Part shown: in pieces, positions 8,813 through 16,100 of the stretch
How the letters are laid out: each line of letters opens with the position of its first letter
How positions within the stretch are numbered: position 1 is the stretch's first letter
Assembly: GCA_003522105.1 (NCBI GenBank)
Contig: DPGF01000017.1
Span: 32,533 to 64,854 of the forward strand
DNA length: 32,322 nucleotides
From: Oscillibacter sp.
Lineage (GTDB): Bacteria; Bacillota; Clostridia; Oscillospirales; Oscillospiraceae
Direction: 5' to 3'
Position numbers and translations under genes: made by a program
Notes under the pieces: model-generated
Told to the model about the DNA's origin: nothing
Seen by the model: the letters and a program-made list of their open reading frames with translations, nothing else
The model's database searches: none

Positions 8813-9721
8813 TTACGCGCCCTCCTTCGTTCTGGCAGACATCTTGCGCTTTTGGAACGCGAACCACCTGCGAATGCTTGGCGAGGCGATGGCCAGCGCC
8901 ACGATGACCGCCGTCAGGAGCTTTAAGCACTCGACGGGGACGACCTTTGTGTAGAAAACGATGGCATAGATGAAGCGGTAGACGATCGAGCCGAGAATGG
9001 CGGCGATGACGCCCTTTTTGACGCTTCTGCGGCCGAGCAGCGTTTCGCCGATGATGAGGCAGGCGAGGCCGATGACGACGATGCCCGTGCCGGAGTTGAT
9101 GTCCACGGTTTTTTGATACTGCCCCACGACAGCGCCGGAGAGCGCCGTGAGCACATTGGCAAGGCACAGCCCCACGGTGATCGTAAACGAGGGGTTCAGA
9201 GAAGAGGCGCGCACCATGTCGGGATTATCGCCCGTGGCGCGAATGGAGAGCCCCATGCGCGTGCCGAGAAACAGCACCAGCAGCAGCCCTGCGAGAATCG
9301 TGACGCTGGCAGCGAGCAGCAGCTCGTACCAGTCCCCGCCGATGCCACGGTCGCGCAGCATTGTGAAGACGGTTCTGCCGCCGAGCAGACTCTGGTTCGA
9401 CTTCCAGCCCATTGCCATCAGATTGACGGTATAGAGGCCGGTATTGGTAATGATGCCGGCCAGAATGCTCGGCACGCCGAGCTTCGTCTGCAAAAAGGCG
9501 GTGACAAAGCCTGCGCACGCGCCTGCGAGCATCGCGGCAAAAATGGCGAGAATGGGGTGCCCTGCCGCCGTCACCGTGACGGACACGGCTGCGCCGAGGA
9601 CAAAGCAGCCGTCGGTCGTCAGATCTGCGATGTCGAGGATGCGATAGCTCAAAAAGAGCGCCATTGCAATGAGTGCGTAGAGGAAGCCCAGTTCAAGGGC
9701 GGTTTGCGTGATGATGAGCAT
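8813..9721 (-). CDS. ABC importer permease, LivH-like
   Basis: An inner-membrane channel subunit of 302 residues with about eight to nine hydrophobic segments. It starts MLIITQTALELGFLYALIAM and contains SYRILDIADLTTDGCFVLGAA, a pattern typical of the branched-chain amino acid permease superfamily (BPD_transp_2) in the subgroup paired with PF04392 binding proteins. The ATG at 9721 follows GGAG. It lies between the lipoprotein gene (80-base gap containing a hairpin) and the ATPase gene (one-base gap). The lack of a second permease gene suggests a homodimeric channel, which is usual for this subgroup. Confidence 0.9.
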   Translation of the reverse strand: MLIITQTALELGFLYALIAMALFLSYRILDIADLTTDGCFVLGAAVSVTVTAAGHPILAIFAAMLAGACAGFVTAFLQTKLGVPSILAGIITNTGLYTVNLMAMGWKSNQSLLGGRTVFTMLRDRGIGGDWYELLLAASVTILAGLLLVLFLGTRMGLSIRATGDNPDMVRASSLNPSFTITVGLCLANVLTALSGAVVGQYQKTVDINSGTGIVVIGLACLIIGETLLGRRSVKKGVIAAILGSIVYRFIYAIVFYTKVVPVECLKLLTAVIVALAIASPSIRRWFAFQKRKMSARTKEGA

Positions 9722-9747
9722 GGGAGAAGTCTCCTTTCATGCCGATG

Positions 9748-9768
9748 CCCCCGGCGAAAAGCCGGGGG
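9748..9768 (-). repeat. GC-rich hairpin between binding-protein and permease genes
   Basis: CCCCCGGC (9748-9755) pairs perfectly with GCCGGGGG (9761-9768) around the loop GAAAA. No T run follows on the minus strand, so it is probably not a full terminator. Such hairpins after binding-protein genes often stabilise the upstream message and give the lipoprotein a higher dose than the membrane subunits; that role is inferred here. Confidence 0.65.
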
Positions 9769-9801
9769 ACGGCAGTACGTTGTTGGGAACGGGAATGCGG
9801 C

Positions 9802-10830
9802 TTAGTCCTTGGTAGTCGTGACCTCGACGACGGTGCCCATGCTGTCGAAGCAGGAGTAGTCAAGGCTCATCGCGGCGGCGGTGTCGGTGTTGACGGTGAT
9901 GATGCCGCCGTCCATCAGATAGTAGTCCTCCATGGAACCCATGCCCTCGGTGATGGCAGAGTAAGCAAGGTCAGCGGTCTTGGTGCCGAGATCGGTATAG
10001 TTCACGCCGCAGGTGGCATAGGCGCCGTTGCGGACAAAGGAATCAGCGCCGGTGTAGTGGGGAATGCCATTTTTGGCAAAGTCCTCGGCGATGGCCAGCT
10101 CAGCGGCCATGATGACATTGTCGGTCGGGGTAAAGACGGCGTCCACGCCGTCGGCGATCAGCGCGGAAGCGGCGGCAACGACCTCGTCGTTCGTGCTGGC
10201 GGTCTGCTCGACATACGCGATGCCCTTTGCGTCAAGATAGGCCTTGGCGTCGGTGATGGGCTGGGCGGAGTTCGGCTCGGAGAGGGAGTAGAGGAGGCCG
10301 ACCTTGGCAACGTTCGGATTCTGGGCGAACATCATGTCCATGATGAACTCGGTATTCAGCGCATCGCTCGTGCCGGTCACATAGTCGATGCCGGTCAGGT
10401 TTGCCGCTGCGGGATCAGAGATGGCGGCGTAGACCACGGGGGTCTTGCTGTCCTCGGCGGAGAGGGCTGCGATCTGCGCGGCGCTTGTGGCGATGGGAAC
10501 GATGGCGTCCACGTTGTCGGCGATCGCCTGATCGGAGAGCTGCTTTAAGATCGTCGGGTCATTCTGACCGGAGGTGACCTCATATTCGATGGTCACGCCG
10601 TTGTCGGCGGCAAGCTTGTCAAGCTCGGCGGTGATGGCGTTTGCGATCTCATCAAGGGAAGCGTGGTCGAGCTGCTTGATGACGGCGACCTTATAGGTCT
10701 TGCCGTTCTCGGATTCCTGCTGGGCATCGCTGCCGCCATTGTCCGTCTTGCTGCCGCAGGCAGCGAGGGACAGAGTCATCACGCCGGCAAGCGCGAGGGT
10801 GAGAAGCTTGTGCATCATGTTGTTTTTCAT
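9802..10830 (-). CDS. ABC importer substrate-binding lipoprotein (PF04392 type)
   Basis: Captures the ligand outside the cell and delivers it to the permease. From the ATG at 10830 the protein has 342 residues and a clear lipoprotein signal: basic MKNNMMHK, a hydrophobic stretch, then the lipobox LAAC with the lipidated cysteine at residue 23. The mature part carries the family landmarks YKVAVIKQLDHASLD, EYEVTSGQND, VDAIVPIATSAAQ, PVVYAAISDP and DAVFTPTDNVI. Members of this family are predicted importers of aromatic amino acids in several Firmicutes, but others have different or unknown ligands. An in-frame extension to 10938 was rejected because it would overlap the T-box terminator and lacks a ribosome binding site; GGAGG lies just upstream of 10830. 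Expression is controlled by the T-box leader. Confidence 0.92.
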   Translation of the reverse strand: MKNNMMHKLLTLALAGVMTLSLAACGSKTDNGGSDAQQESENGKTYKVAVIKQLDHASLDEIANAITAELDKLAADNGVTIEYEVTSGQNDPTILKQLSDQAIADNVDAIVPIATSAAQIAALSAEDSKTPVVYAAISDPAAANLTGIDYVTGTSDALNTEFIMDMMFAQNPNVAKVGLLYSLSEPNSAQPITDAKAYLDAKGIAYVEQTASTNDEVVAAASALIADGVDAVFTPTDNVIMAAELAIAEDFAKNGIPHYTGADSFVRNGAYATCGVNYTDLGTKTADLAYSAITEGMGSMEDYYLMDGGIITVNTDTAAAMSLDYSCFDSMGTVVEVTTTKD

Positions 10831-10905
10831 TTTGGTTTCCTCCAAATATATTTGATTTTGAGCGGCAGATGAACGCCTGCTTTGCCGGAACAGGAGGGGA
10901 AAAAG

Positions 10906-10943
10906 AAAAAAGACCTTTATCCCATATCCATGGGACAAAAGTC
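10906..10943 (-). terminator. T-box regulated intrinsic terminator
   Basis: On the minus strand GACTTTTGTCCCAT pairs with ATGGGATAAAGGTC through 14 pairs (two G-T) around the loop GGAT, followed by six Ts. The 5' arm contains the TCCC that also pairs with the T-box core in the antiterminator. Confidence 0.92.
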
Positions 10944-11198
10944 ATCAAACTTCTGCGATACCACCCAAATTGACGTTTTAGAAAACGCCCGCTCGCTTAC
11001 GCGCACCATCATACGCGCCCCGATGGATAACGGGTGGGATACCCGTCGGTCTCTACTTGGCGTTCACCGTTCGATCCGCCCTCCGGAGTCCATTCACCAG
11101 CCGTCCGCTGCCCCGATCACACCACCCGGAACTCTCTTTGTGCTTATCTGCGCCGGTTACTTCTCTCCGTCATAGGTTTGAAGCTTTTTACTTGTTGC
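10906..11198 (-). promoter_or_regulatory. T-box riboswitch leader of the ABC importer
   Basis: The transcript from the promoter at 11204-11231 carries the ordered T-box parts. Stem I has an AGTA motif (11158-11161), an AGAGAG bulge and a GGTGGTGTGA distal loop. A stem III-like hairpin ACGGGT/ACCCGT follows. The T-box core TTTGGGTGGTATCGC lies at 10955-10969 and an intrinsic terminator at 10912-10943. The antiterminator would pair the GGG of the core with TCCCA in the 5' arm of the terminator, so the two folds exclude each other. Uncharged tRNA should therefore switch the operon on. The base after TGG in the core is T, predicting a tRNA with discriminator A. By position relative to GAAC and the ACCG/CGGT helix, the specifier looks like GCC (11059-11061, Ala), but the lower helix is not convincing, so the codon is tentative. 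Confidence 0.9.
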
Positions 11199-11203
11199 TT
11201 CGC

Positions 11204-11231
11204 ATTATAGCACGGGCATTTTGCTTGTCAA
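11204..11231 (-). promoter_or_regulatory. sigma-A promoter of the T-box/ABC operon
   Basis: On the minus strand TTGACA (11226-11231) and TATAAT (11204-11209) are both perfect consensus boxes with a 16-base spacer. Transcription should start near 11197, giving a leader of about 365 bases before the lipoprotein gene. Confidence 0.9.
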
Positions 11232-11315
11232 GTGGATTTCGCAAAAATCTTTATTTTCTTTTGCACCAAAATGGCGGAGCAGAAAGAGCGCGGTGCATTG
11301 CGCGGCCACGGGTCA

Positions 11316-11358
11316 AACAGGAGGATGCCTCCTTTGCAAAAGAGGGCAGCCTCCTGTT
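11316..11358 (-). terminator. long hairpin after the esterase gene, probable terminator
   Basis: AACAGGAGG with TGCC and CTC on one side pairs with the complementary GAG, GCA and CCTCCTGTT on the other, with one mismatch or bulge and a roughly 10-base loop. It lies just downstream of the minus-strand esterase. The T run after it is short (TTTG), so termination efficiency is uncertain. Confidence 0.5.
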
Positions 11359-11380
11359 CTTATCGGTATTTTGCGGGGAA

Positions 11381-12322
11381 TCACTGCTCCAGCAAGAATC
11401 TTGCAACATTATCCATCGCGATCGAAGCCTTTTTCATCGGGAACATCTGGAAAACATGCCACATTCCCTCGCTGACCTGCAAGCGGCAGGGAACGTTCGC
11501 GCGCTTCATCGCCTGATAGAGCGATTCGGAATCGGAATACAGGATCTCATGGTCGCCGACCTGTATGAGCGTCGGCGGGAAGCCTTCAAAATCTGCAAAC
11601 AGGGGGGATAAGTCGCTCGAACGGTAGTTTTGTCCCGCGGCATAGGCGAGGCGAACGGCCTCGATGTACTCGGGTGTGAGCATCGGGTCGATCTCCGCGC
11701 GCTCGCGGTAGGAAGTACCGGACATTGTCATATCCGTCCACGGAGACATCAGAATGAGCGCGCCGGGCAGGCGGCGGCCGGCCGCTTTCAAGCGGCTGCA
11801 AAGCACAAGCGCAAGGTTGCCGCCTGCACTGTCGCCTGCGAGGACAATGTCGCGCGCACCGTAGCCTTGCAGCATGAGAAAGTCCCACGCACGCAGCGCG
11901 TCCTCCACAGCGGCGGGGTAGGGGAATTCAGGCGCAAGGCGATATTCAAAACTCAGCACGTCGTAGCCTGTCGCATGGGCGAGCTTGGAGGACAATACGC
12001 GCGAATAGCCAAGGTTGCCGCTTGTGTAGCCGCCGCCGTGGCAATAGAGAATCGCGTGGCGGCTGCCGTGGGGCGCTTTCAGACGTGTCCATGCTGCGCT
12101 CATGCCGGAGAGAGCAAATTCTTCATAGTCCATGCCGGCCATCGGGGCAGTCAGTCTGCCGAGCACTTCCTGACTGCGGCGCTGGCGCTCCAGCTCCTCA
12201 GCAGTCATGTTTTCCGGTGCGCCGGCGCTGTGCAGCGCCTTGAGCGCGCGCATCAGCGGGTCGAGCCGGGAATTTTCCAGATCGCTTTTTTTCTTCCTGA
12301 TGATGTGCAGCTTGGATTCCAT
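11381..12322 (-). CDS. alpha/beta hydrolase, HSL-type esterase/deacetylase
   Basis: A 313-residue cytosolic ester hydrolase of the hormone-sensitive-lipase family (Abhydrolase_3). The oxyanion-hole motif HGGGY is at 95-99 and the nucleophile serine is S165 in GDSAGG. The likely acid is D257 in VGDHEILYSDS and the base is H289 in GMWHVF, so the full triad is present. There is no signal peptide. The start is set by GGGAGG five bases upstream of the ATG. The gene is divergent from an acyltransferase/zinc-ribbon pair across a 155-base promoter region, suggesting that ester-making and ester-breaking activities are linked. The natural substrate is not visible from sequence; short-chain acyl esters are the usual guess for this family. 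Confidence 0.9.
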   Translation of the reverse strand: MESKLHIIRKKKSDLENSRLDPLMRALKALHSAGAPENMTAEELERQRRSQEVLGRLTAPMAGMDYEEFALSGMSAAWTRLKAPHGSRHAILYCHGGGYTSGNLGYSRVLSSKLAHATGYDVLSFEYRLAPEFPYPAAVEDALRAWDFLMLQGYGARDIVLAGDSAGGNLALVLCSRLKAAGRRLPGALILMSPWTDMTMSGTSYRERAEIDPMLTPEYIEAVRLAYAAGQNYRSSDLSPLFADFEGFPPTLIQVGDHEILYSDSESLYQAMKRANVPCRLQVSEGMWHVFQMFPMKKASIAMDNVARFLLEQ

Positions 12323-12408
12323 AGGCGCCTCCCATAATTTTCCGGATCTTGCGTTTGCTTCAGCGTATCATATTTCTGTAAAAAAGAAAAGGGAAATCGT
12401 CATCTTTC

Positions 12409-12437
12409 TTGTCGTGCGCAGCGCTTTGTGCTACAAT
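12409..12437 (+). promoter_or_regulatory. sigma-A promoter of the acyltransferase operon
   Basis: TTGTCG (12409-12414) and TACAAT (12432-12437) are separated by 17 bases. The predicted start lies about 35 bases before the ATG at 12478, which has GGAGG in front. Confidence 0.65.
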
Positions 12438-12477
12438 ACTGTCCGAATGATCCTGATACGCGAAGGAGGGGAAAACG

Positions 12478-13752
12478 ATGGCAAAACCGGACAGCAAATG
12501 GTATCGGCTCGACAATGCGGGCATTTTGTACTCCGCGCTGCAAAAGGAAGAGTATTCTGCCATCTACCGCTTCTCCGCGCTGATGGAGCGGGACGTTGAC
12601 CCCGCCGCGCTTCAGCGTGCCATCGATCGCTGCATGCCGCGCTTTCCGAGCTTTGCCGTGCGCATCCGCAAGGGCGCGTTCTGGTACTATCTTGAGCCGA
12701 ATACCGCGCCGGGGCCGTTTTTGAAAGAAGATGTGTCCGACCCCTGCCAGCCCGTCCGGTTCAAGGAGGACAACGGCTGGCTCGTGCGCTTTTACTATTA
12801 CCGCAGCCGCATCTCCATTGAGGTCTTCCATGCGCTGTCCGACGGCGGCGGGGCGATCGTCTTTTTCCGCACGCTGCTTGCCGAGTACCTGCGCCAGACC
12901 GGCGTTGACGTGCCGCCGGGGAACGGCGTGCTCGACCTTTCCGAGCCGCCGCGCGCGGAGGAGCTGGAGGACGCCTACGCCCGCTACGCGGGGCATCATG
13001 CGCTGGGGCTGCACCGCCAGCCGAAGGCGTATCAGAATACCGGAACGCCGGAGCCGTTCTATACCTTCCATGTGACGATGGGCTTTGTGCCGCTTCAGGC
13101 GCTGCGCGCGGAAGCAAAAAAGTACGGCGCGTCCATCACGGAGTATCTCTCCGCCGTGCTCATCTACGTGATTCTGGAAAAACAGAAGCGCGAGAAGCCC
13201 TATCGACTGCGCCCCGTGGCGCTGGCCGTTCCGATCAACCTGCGCGGCTGGTTCCCGACGGAAACGCTGCGCAACTTTATCACCACGGTGCGCCCCTTTA
13301 TCGACCCCGCGCTTGGCGACTACACCTTTCCCGAGATCGTCTCGCAGGTGCGCCATTATATGAAGCTGCACATCAACCGGCAGGAGATGCAGGCGGCGTT
13401 TACGGGGAATGTCCGCTTTACAAAGAATTTTGCGCTGCGGCTCGTGCCGGTCGCGCTCAAAAATCCCGTCATGGCGCTCAACTACCGTCTGCACGGTGTG
13501 CGCCCCTATTCCTGCACCTATACCAATCCCGGCGCTTTTACCGTGCCGCCGGAGATGGCACCGTATATCCGCGGGGCGGAGGTTATTCTCGGGCAGGCGA
13601 CGGTGCCGCGCTGCCACTGCGCGTCCATCAGTTACGGTGATACCATGGAGATCACCTTTGCCGGCACGCAGGAGGAGACAGACACCGAGCGCGACTTTTT
13701 CCGCTTTCTTGTGCGCGCGGGCATTCCCGTGCATGTGGAAAGCAACCGCTGA
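12478..13752 (+). CDS. condensation-fold acyltransferase (alcohol acetyltransferase-like)
   Basis: A 424-residue protein with the chloramphenicol-acetyltransferase/condensation fold. The active-site motif HxxxDG appears as HALSDGGG, with catalytic H118 and structural D122. The second half contains the solvent-channel and latch-type blocks ALAVPINLRGWFP (about residues 246-258), SYTN-like SCTYTNPG and a final SYGDTMEITF. The nearest named relatives by pattern are PapA5-like and yeast alcohol acetyltransferase-like proteins, which transfer acyl groups from CoA or a carrier to hydroxyls. There is no membrane segment or signal peptide. A zinc-ribbon membrane protein follows 17 bases later, and an esterase is divergent upstream. 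No NRPS carrier protein lies nearby, so a free-standing acyltransferase acting on a lipid, sugar or small alcohol is more likely. The substrate is unknown. Confidence 0.82.
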   Translation: MAKPDSKWYRLDNAGILYSALQKEEYSAIYRFSALMERDVDPAALQRAIDRCMPRFPSFAVRIRKGAFWYYLEPNTAPGPFLKEDVSDPCQPVRFKEDNGWLVRFYYYRSRISIEVFHALSDGGGAIVFFRTLLAEYLRQTGVDVPPGNGVLDLSEPPRAEELEDAYARYAGHHALGLHRQPKAYQNTGTPEPFYTFHVTMGFVPLQALRAEAKKYGASITEYLSAVLIYVILEKQKREKPYRLRPVALAVPINLRGWFPTETLRNFITTVRPFIDPALGDYTFPEIVSQVRHYMKLHINRQEMQAAFTGNVRFTKNFALRLVPVALKNPVMALNYRLHGVRPYSCTYTNPGAFTVPPEMAPYIRGAEVILGQATVPRCHCASISYGDTMEITFAGTQEETDTERDFFRFLVRAGIPVHVESNR

Positions 13753-13769
13753 ACGAAAGAAGGAATTTG

Positions 13770-14462
13770 ATGTCATACTGTGTCAACTGTGGCGTGGAGC
13801 TGTCAGACGGTGCGGCGAGCTGCCCGCTCTGCGGCACGCCTGCGTGGAAGCCCGACCGGGAAGCGCTGCCCTATTTTCCGACGAAGCCGGCTGTAGTTCC
13901 CCCTGCCTCGCGGCGAGCGGCCGCTCTGCTGCTCACGGCGATGCTTGCATCGGTGTCGCTCTGCTGCGGGTTGCTGAACCTTATTTTGCCGACCGAACAC
14001 CCATGGTCTCTTTACATTGCGGGCGCGGCGGTGATGCTGTGGATCTGGTTTGCGCTGCCGATGCTGGCGCGCCGGATTCCGGTTTTCTTCCGGCTCACGG
14101 CGGACGTTGCCGCCATCGGCATCTATGTGTGGATCATTTCCGTTGCGCTGCACGGCGGACGGTGGTTCCGTGGCCTTGCGCTGCCGATGCTCGGCTGGGC
14201 CTGCATCGTTGTGTTTTTGCTGAGCTTTTTTCTGCGCGACGGCAGAAGATCGCGCATCTCTACCCTTGCCATGTGCATCGGCGCGGTGGGGCTTCTTGCC
14301 CTCGGCGTGGAATACTGCCTCGACCGGTATTTTCTTGGCGCGTGGCAGCCGTCGTGGTCGCTTGCCGTGCTGGTCATCTGCATCGGGCTCATCATTCCGC
14401 TGCGCATTGTGCGCCGTGTTCCGTCCCTCCGGGAGGAAGCGCGCAGGCGCTTCAATATGTGA
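13770..14462 (+). CDS. zinc-ribbon membrane protein (DUF6320-like)
   Basis: A 230-residue protein with an N-terminal zinc ribbon (C4, C7, C18, C21 in CVNCG and CPLCG), a short linker and then about six to seven hydrophobic helices to residue 215, ending in a basic tail RRVPSLREEARRRFNM. The layout matches the family usually annotated as DUF6320, which tends to sit beside the acyltransferase family found just upstream. The ATG at 13770 was chosen over the TTG one codon earlier; GAAGGA precedes it. The function is unknown. The pairing suggests that it anchors the acyltransferase or presents a membrane substrate to it, which is inference. Confidence 0.75.
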   Translation: MSYCVNCGVELSDGAASCPLCGTPAWKPDREALPYFPTKPAVVPPASRRAAALLLTAMLASVSLCCGLLNLILPTEHPWSLYIAGAAVMLWIWFALPMLARRIPVFFRLTADVAAIGIYVWIISVALHGGRWFRGLALPMLGWACIVVFLLSFFLRDGRRSRISTLAMCIGAVGLLALGVEYCLDRYFLGAWQPSWSLAVLVICIGLIIPLRIVRRVPSLREEARRRFNM

Positions 14463-14486
14463 GCAAACGCTTCTAAAATGGGAACC

Positions 14487-14520
14487 CCGCCCTGACGCTT
14501 TTGCGCCAGGGCGGAGTTTT
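14487..14520 (+). terminator. intrinsic terminator after the zinc-ribbon gene
   Basis: CCGCCCTG (14487-14494) pairs with CAGGGCGG (14507-14514), extended inside by CGC/GCG across a TTTT loop, followed by AG and TTTT. It also lies just beyond the end of the convergent regulator gene and could serve it. Confidence 0.85.
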
Positions 14521-14529
14521 GCAGAAGAA

Positions 14530-15570
14530 TCAGCTGTTTGCCATTCTCTCGCGCAGGCGTGCGATATTTCTCTGCGGGGCGTCGATGGCTTCGCCCTGCA
14601 TTTCGCTCCAGTCGGTGCGCATGAGTTCGATGACCTTTTCATAGCAGGCGATCGCTGCTTCATAGTCGCCGCGGATCTCGCAGATCTGCGCAATGGCCTC
14701 GGCAGGGTCGACAAAGCGGGGCGGCGGCATGAGGGTCATCGTCTTCTCATAATCCGCGATGGCTTCGTCGTAATATCCGAGCTTGGCGAGCTCGCTCGCA
14801 CGCATGACGTAGACCTCCCATGTGTCGGGATAGCTTGCACACATGGTTTTCCACTGGGCAAGCGCGTCGTCAATGTGCCCCTCCTGCAAGAGAATACAGC
14901 CGAGATAGAAGGCATCGTTGTACGTCGGTTTCAGGCGGTGCATCTGGTCCAAGACCTCGCGCGCCTCCGCGCAGCGCCTATCGGCGATGAGAAGGTCCAA
15001 AAGCCACAGATGCGCGCTGTGATTGTTCGGATGTGCGGCAAGAAAACTCTTGTAGAAGTCGATCGTGCGGTAGTGGTTCGTTGCGTTCCAGTCAAGATAC
15101 GCGCCGTTTTCGGCGTCAAAAATAGCGTTGTGTGCCTCTTTGCAGTCGGGATTCAGCTCAAGCGATTGACGGGCGAGGGGTGAGGCGAGGTCGTTGTATT
15201 CCCGTGCGCGCTTGCAGTAAAGCTGCGCAAGCAGCAGCGTCGCGCGCGGGCGCGTTTCGTCCTCGCGGCACTTTTCCTGCAAAAAGCGTTCCTCTTCGTC
15301 AAATTCCTGCTGCGTGAGGAATCTCTTGTCCCAGAGCATGTTGTCGATGCGGGCAAAGCGGCTCTCGTCCGTGAGGGAGAAGAGAGAATCAATGCTCGTT
15401 CCCAACGCGACGGACAGCGCGGGCAGAAGCTGGATATCGGGCAGCGAGCTGCCGATCTCCCACTTGCTTACGGCCTGTGCGCTCACGTGGAGGGCTTTTG
15501 CAAGCTGTTCCTGCGTCATGCTTTTTGTAAGGCGCAGCGCTTTGATCTTACTGCCAATGTCGATGTTCAT
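14530..15570 (-). CDS. XRE-family regulator with tetratricopeptide repeats
   Basis: A 346-residue DNA-binding regulator. Residues about 5-60 form an XRE helix-turn-helix (IGSKIKALRLTKSMTQEQLA, then VSAQAVSKWEIGSSLPD). The remainder is helical with TPR-like repeats (residues about 95-330, for example HNAIFDAENGAYLDW, DAFYLGCILLQEGHIDDALA and GYYDEAIADYEKTMTLMP). This architecture recalls transcription factors that sense peptides or partner proteins through TPRs, but no effector is evident here. The ATG at 15570 was preferred to the upstream frame extension because it starts the HTH domain and has GGAG upstream; the extension would cross the promoter. The gene is single, with its own promoter and converging on the acyltransferase operon, so its targets are not obvious. 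Confidence 0.85.
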   Translation of the reverse strand: MNIDIGSKIKALRLTKSMTQEQLAKALHVSAQAVSKWEIGSSLPDIQLLPALSVALGTSIDSLFSLTDESRFARIDNMLWDKRFLTQQEFDEEERFLQEKCREDETRPRATLLLAQLYCKRAREYNDLASPLARQSLELNPDCKEAHNAIFDAENGAYLDWNATNHYRTIDFYKSFLAAHPNNHSAHLWLLDLLIADRRCAEAREVLDQMHRLKPTYNDAFYLGCILLQEGHIDDALAQWKTMCASYPDTWEVYVMRASELAKLGYYDEAIADYEKTMTLMPPPRFVDPAEAIAQICEIRGDYEAAIACYEKVIELMRTDWSEMQGEAIDAPQRNIARLRERMANS

Positions 15571-15619
15571 AAAGGCAAAACTCCGTTTCCTATAAAGTGC
15601 GGACGTCCTTGATGTACTC

Positions 15620-15648
15620 AGTATAGCCCATTGCGGTTGAGCGCGCAA
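15620..15648 (-). promoter_or_regulatory. sigma-A promoter of the XRE-TPR regulator
   Basis: On the minus strand TTGCGC (15643-15648) and TATACT (15620-15625) are separated by 17 bases, about 50 bases upstream of the chosen start. Confidence 0.6.
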
Positions 15649-15689
15649 TGGAGGGGAAGTTTCGTGTGCTCAAACGGCGGTTGAGCGGC

Positions 15690-15727
15690 AAAAAGGACGG
15701 AAAGCAGCGCTTTCCGTCCTTTTTTTG
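15690..15727. terminator. bidirectional intrinsic terminator
   Basis: GGACGGAAAGC (15695-15705) pairs perfectly with GCTTTCCGTCC (15709-15719) around the three-base loop AGC, flanked by A and T runs on both sides. It terminates the small minus-strand gene at 15742-15966 and would insulate the regulator promoter. Confidence 0.92.
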
Positions 15728-15741
15728 CATATCCGGCAGGC

Positions 15742-15966
15742 TCAGTCGCCCACGCCGGGATTGAGGACCTTGCCGATGTTCCACAGGTGCGCGACCTGCT
15801 GCGCGGCAGCGAGACGCTCCTCGGGCGTTTCATAGCTTGCGTGCGCGGTCTGCGCGCCGCAGTCAACGCAGGTGACATAAACGCACCAGCCCTGCTCATC
15901 TTCCACCGTGCCGGTGCCGCGGCAGTAGGGGCAGTCCTGCAATTCAATCTCATAAATCGGATCCAT
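15742..15966 (-). CDS. small zinc-finger protein, Lar-like
   Basis: A 74-residue protein with a CPYC pair (C12, C15) and a CVDC pair (C33, C36), followed by an acidic helix ending QQVAHLWN. This order (CPxC, CxxCG, then an Ala-rich stretch ending in LWN) is that of the Lar restriction-alleviation/phage zinc-ribbon family. Function in a chromosomal setting is unknown. The gene is convincing because it has its own near-consensus promoter, a GGAGGAAAGGAAG ribosome-binding region and a strong terminator. It stands alone between a regulator and a phosphate transporter, with no restriction system or other phage gene visible. Confidence 0.75.
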   Translation of the reverse strand: MDPIYEIELQDCPYCRGTGTVEDEQGWCVYVTCVDCGAQTAHASYETPEERLAAAQQVAHLWNIGKVLNPGVGD

Positions 15967-16028
15967 TGACGTATCTTCCTTTCCTCCCGCGCGAAAACGC
16001 CTTGGCGCAGGAATTGCACATTACCCGT

Positions 16029-16057
16029 AGTATAACAAGGAATCGGGCGATTGACAA
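16029..16057 (-). promoter_or_regulatory. sigma-A promoter of the small zinc-finger gene
   Basis: On the minus strand TTGTCA (16052-16057) and TATACT (16029-16034) have an ideal 17-base spacer. The predicted start is about 55 bases before the ATG. Confidence 0.8.
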
Positions 16058-16070
16058 GCAAAGAAACAGC

Positions 16071-16100
16071 AAAAATGGGGTGCCTTCAGGCACCCCGTTT
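16071..16100 (-). terminator. intrinsic terminator after the Na/Pi cotransporter gene
   Basis: GGGGTGCC (16077-16084) pairs with GGCACCCC (16089-16096) around the loop TTCA. On the minus strand a run of five Ts follows. The opposite side also has Ts, so it may work in both directions. Confidence 0.9.

Noticed and set aside
10831..10938. N-terminal extension of the substrate-binding lipoprotein
   Set aside because: It overlaps the T-box terminator, has no ribosome binding site, and would place residues before a normal lipoprotein signal that already starts at 10830.
11057..11611. 184-codon plus-strand frame across the T-box leader and the esterase end
   Set aside because: It runs antisense to a clear structured RNA and a real gene, and its composition has no protein family signal.
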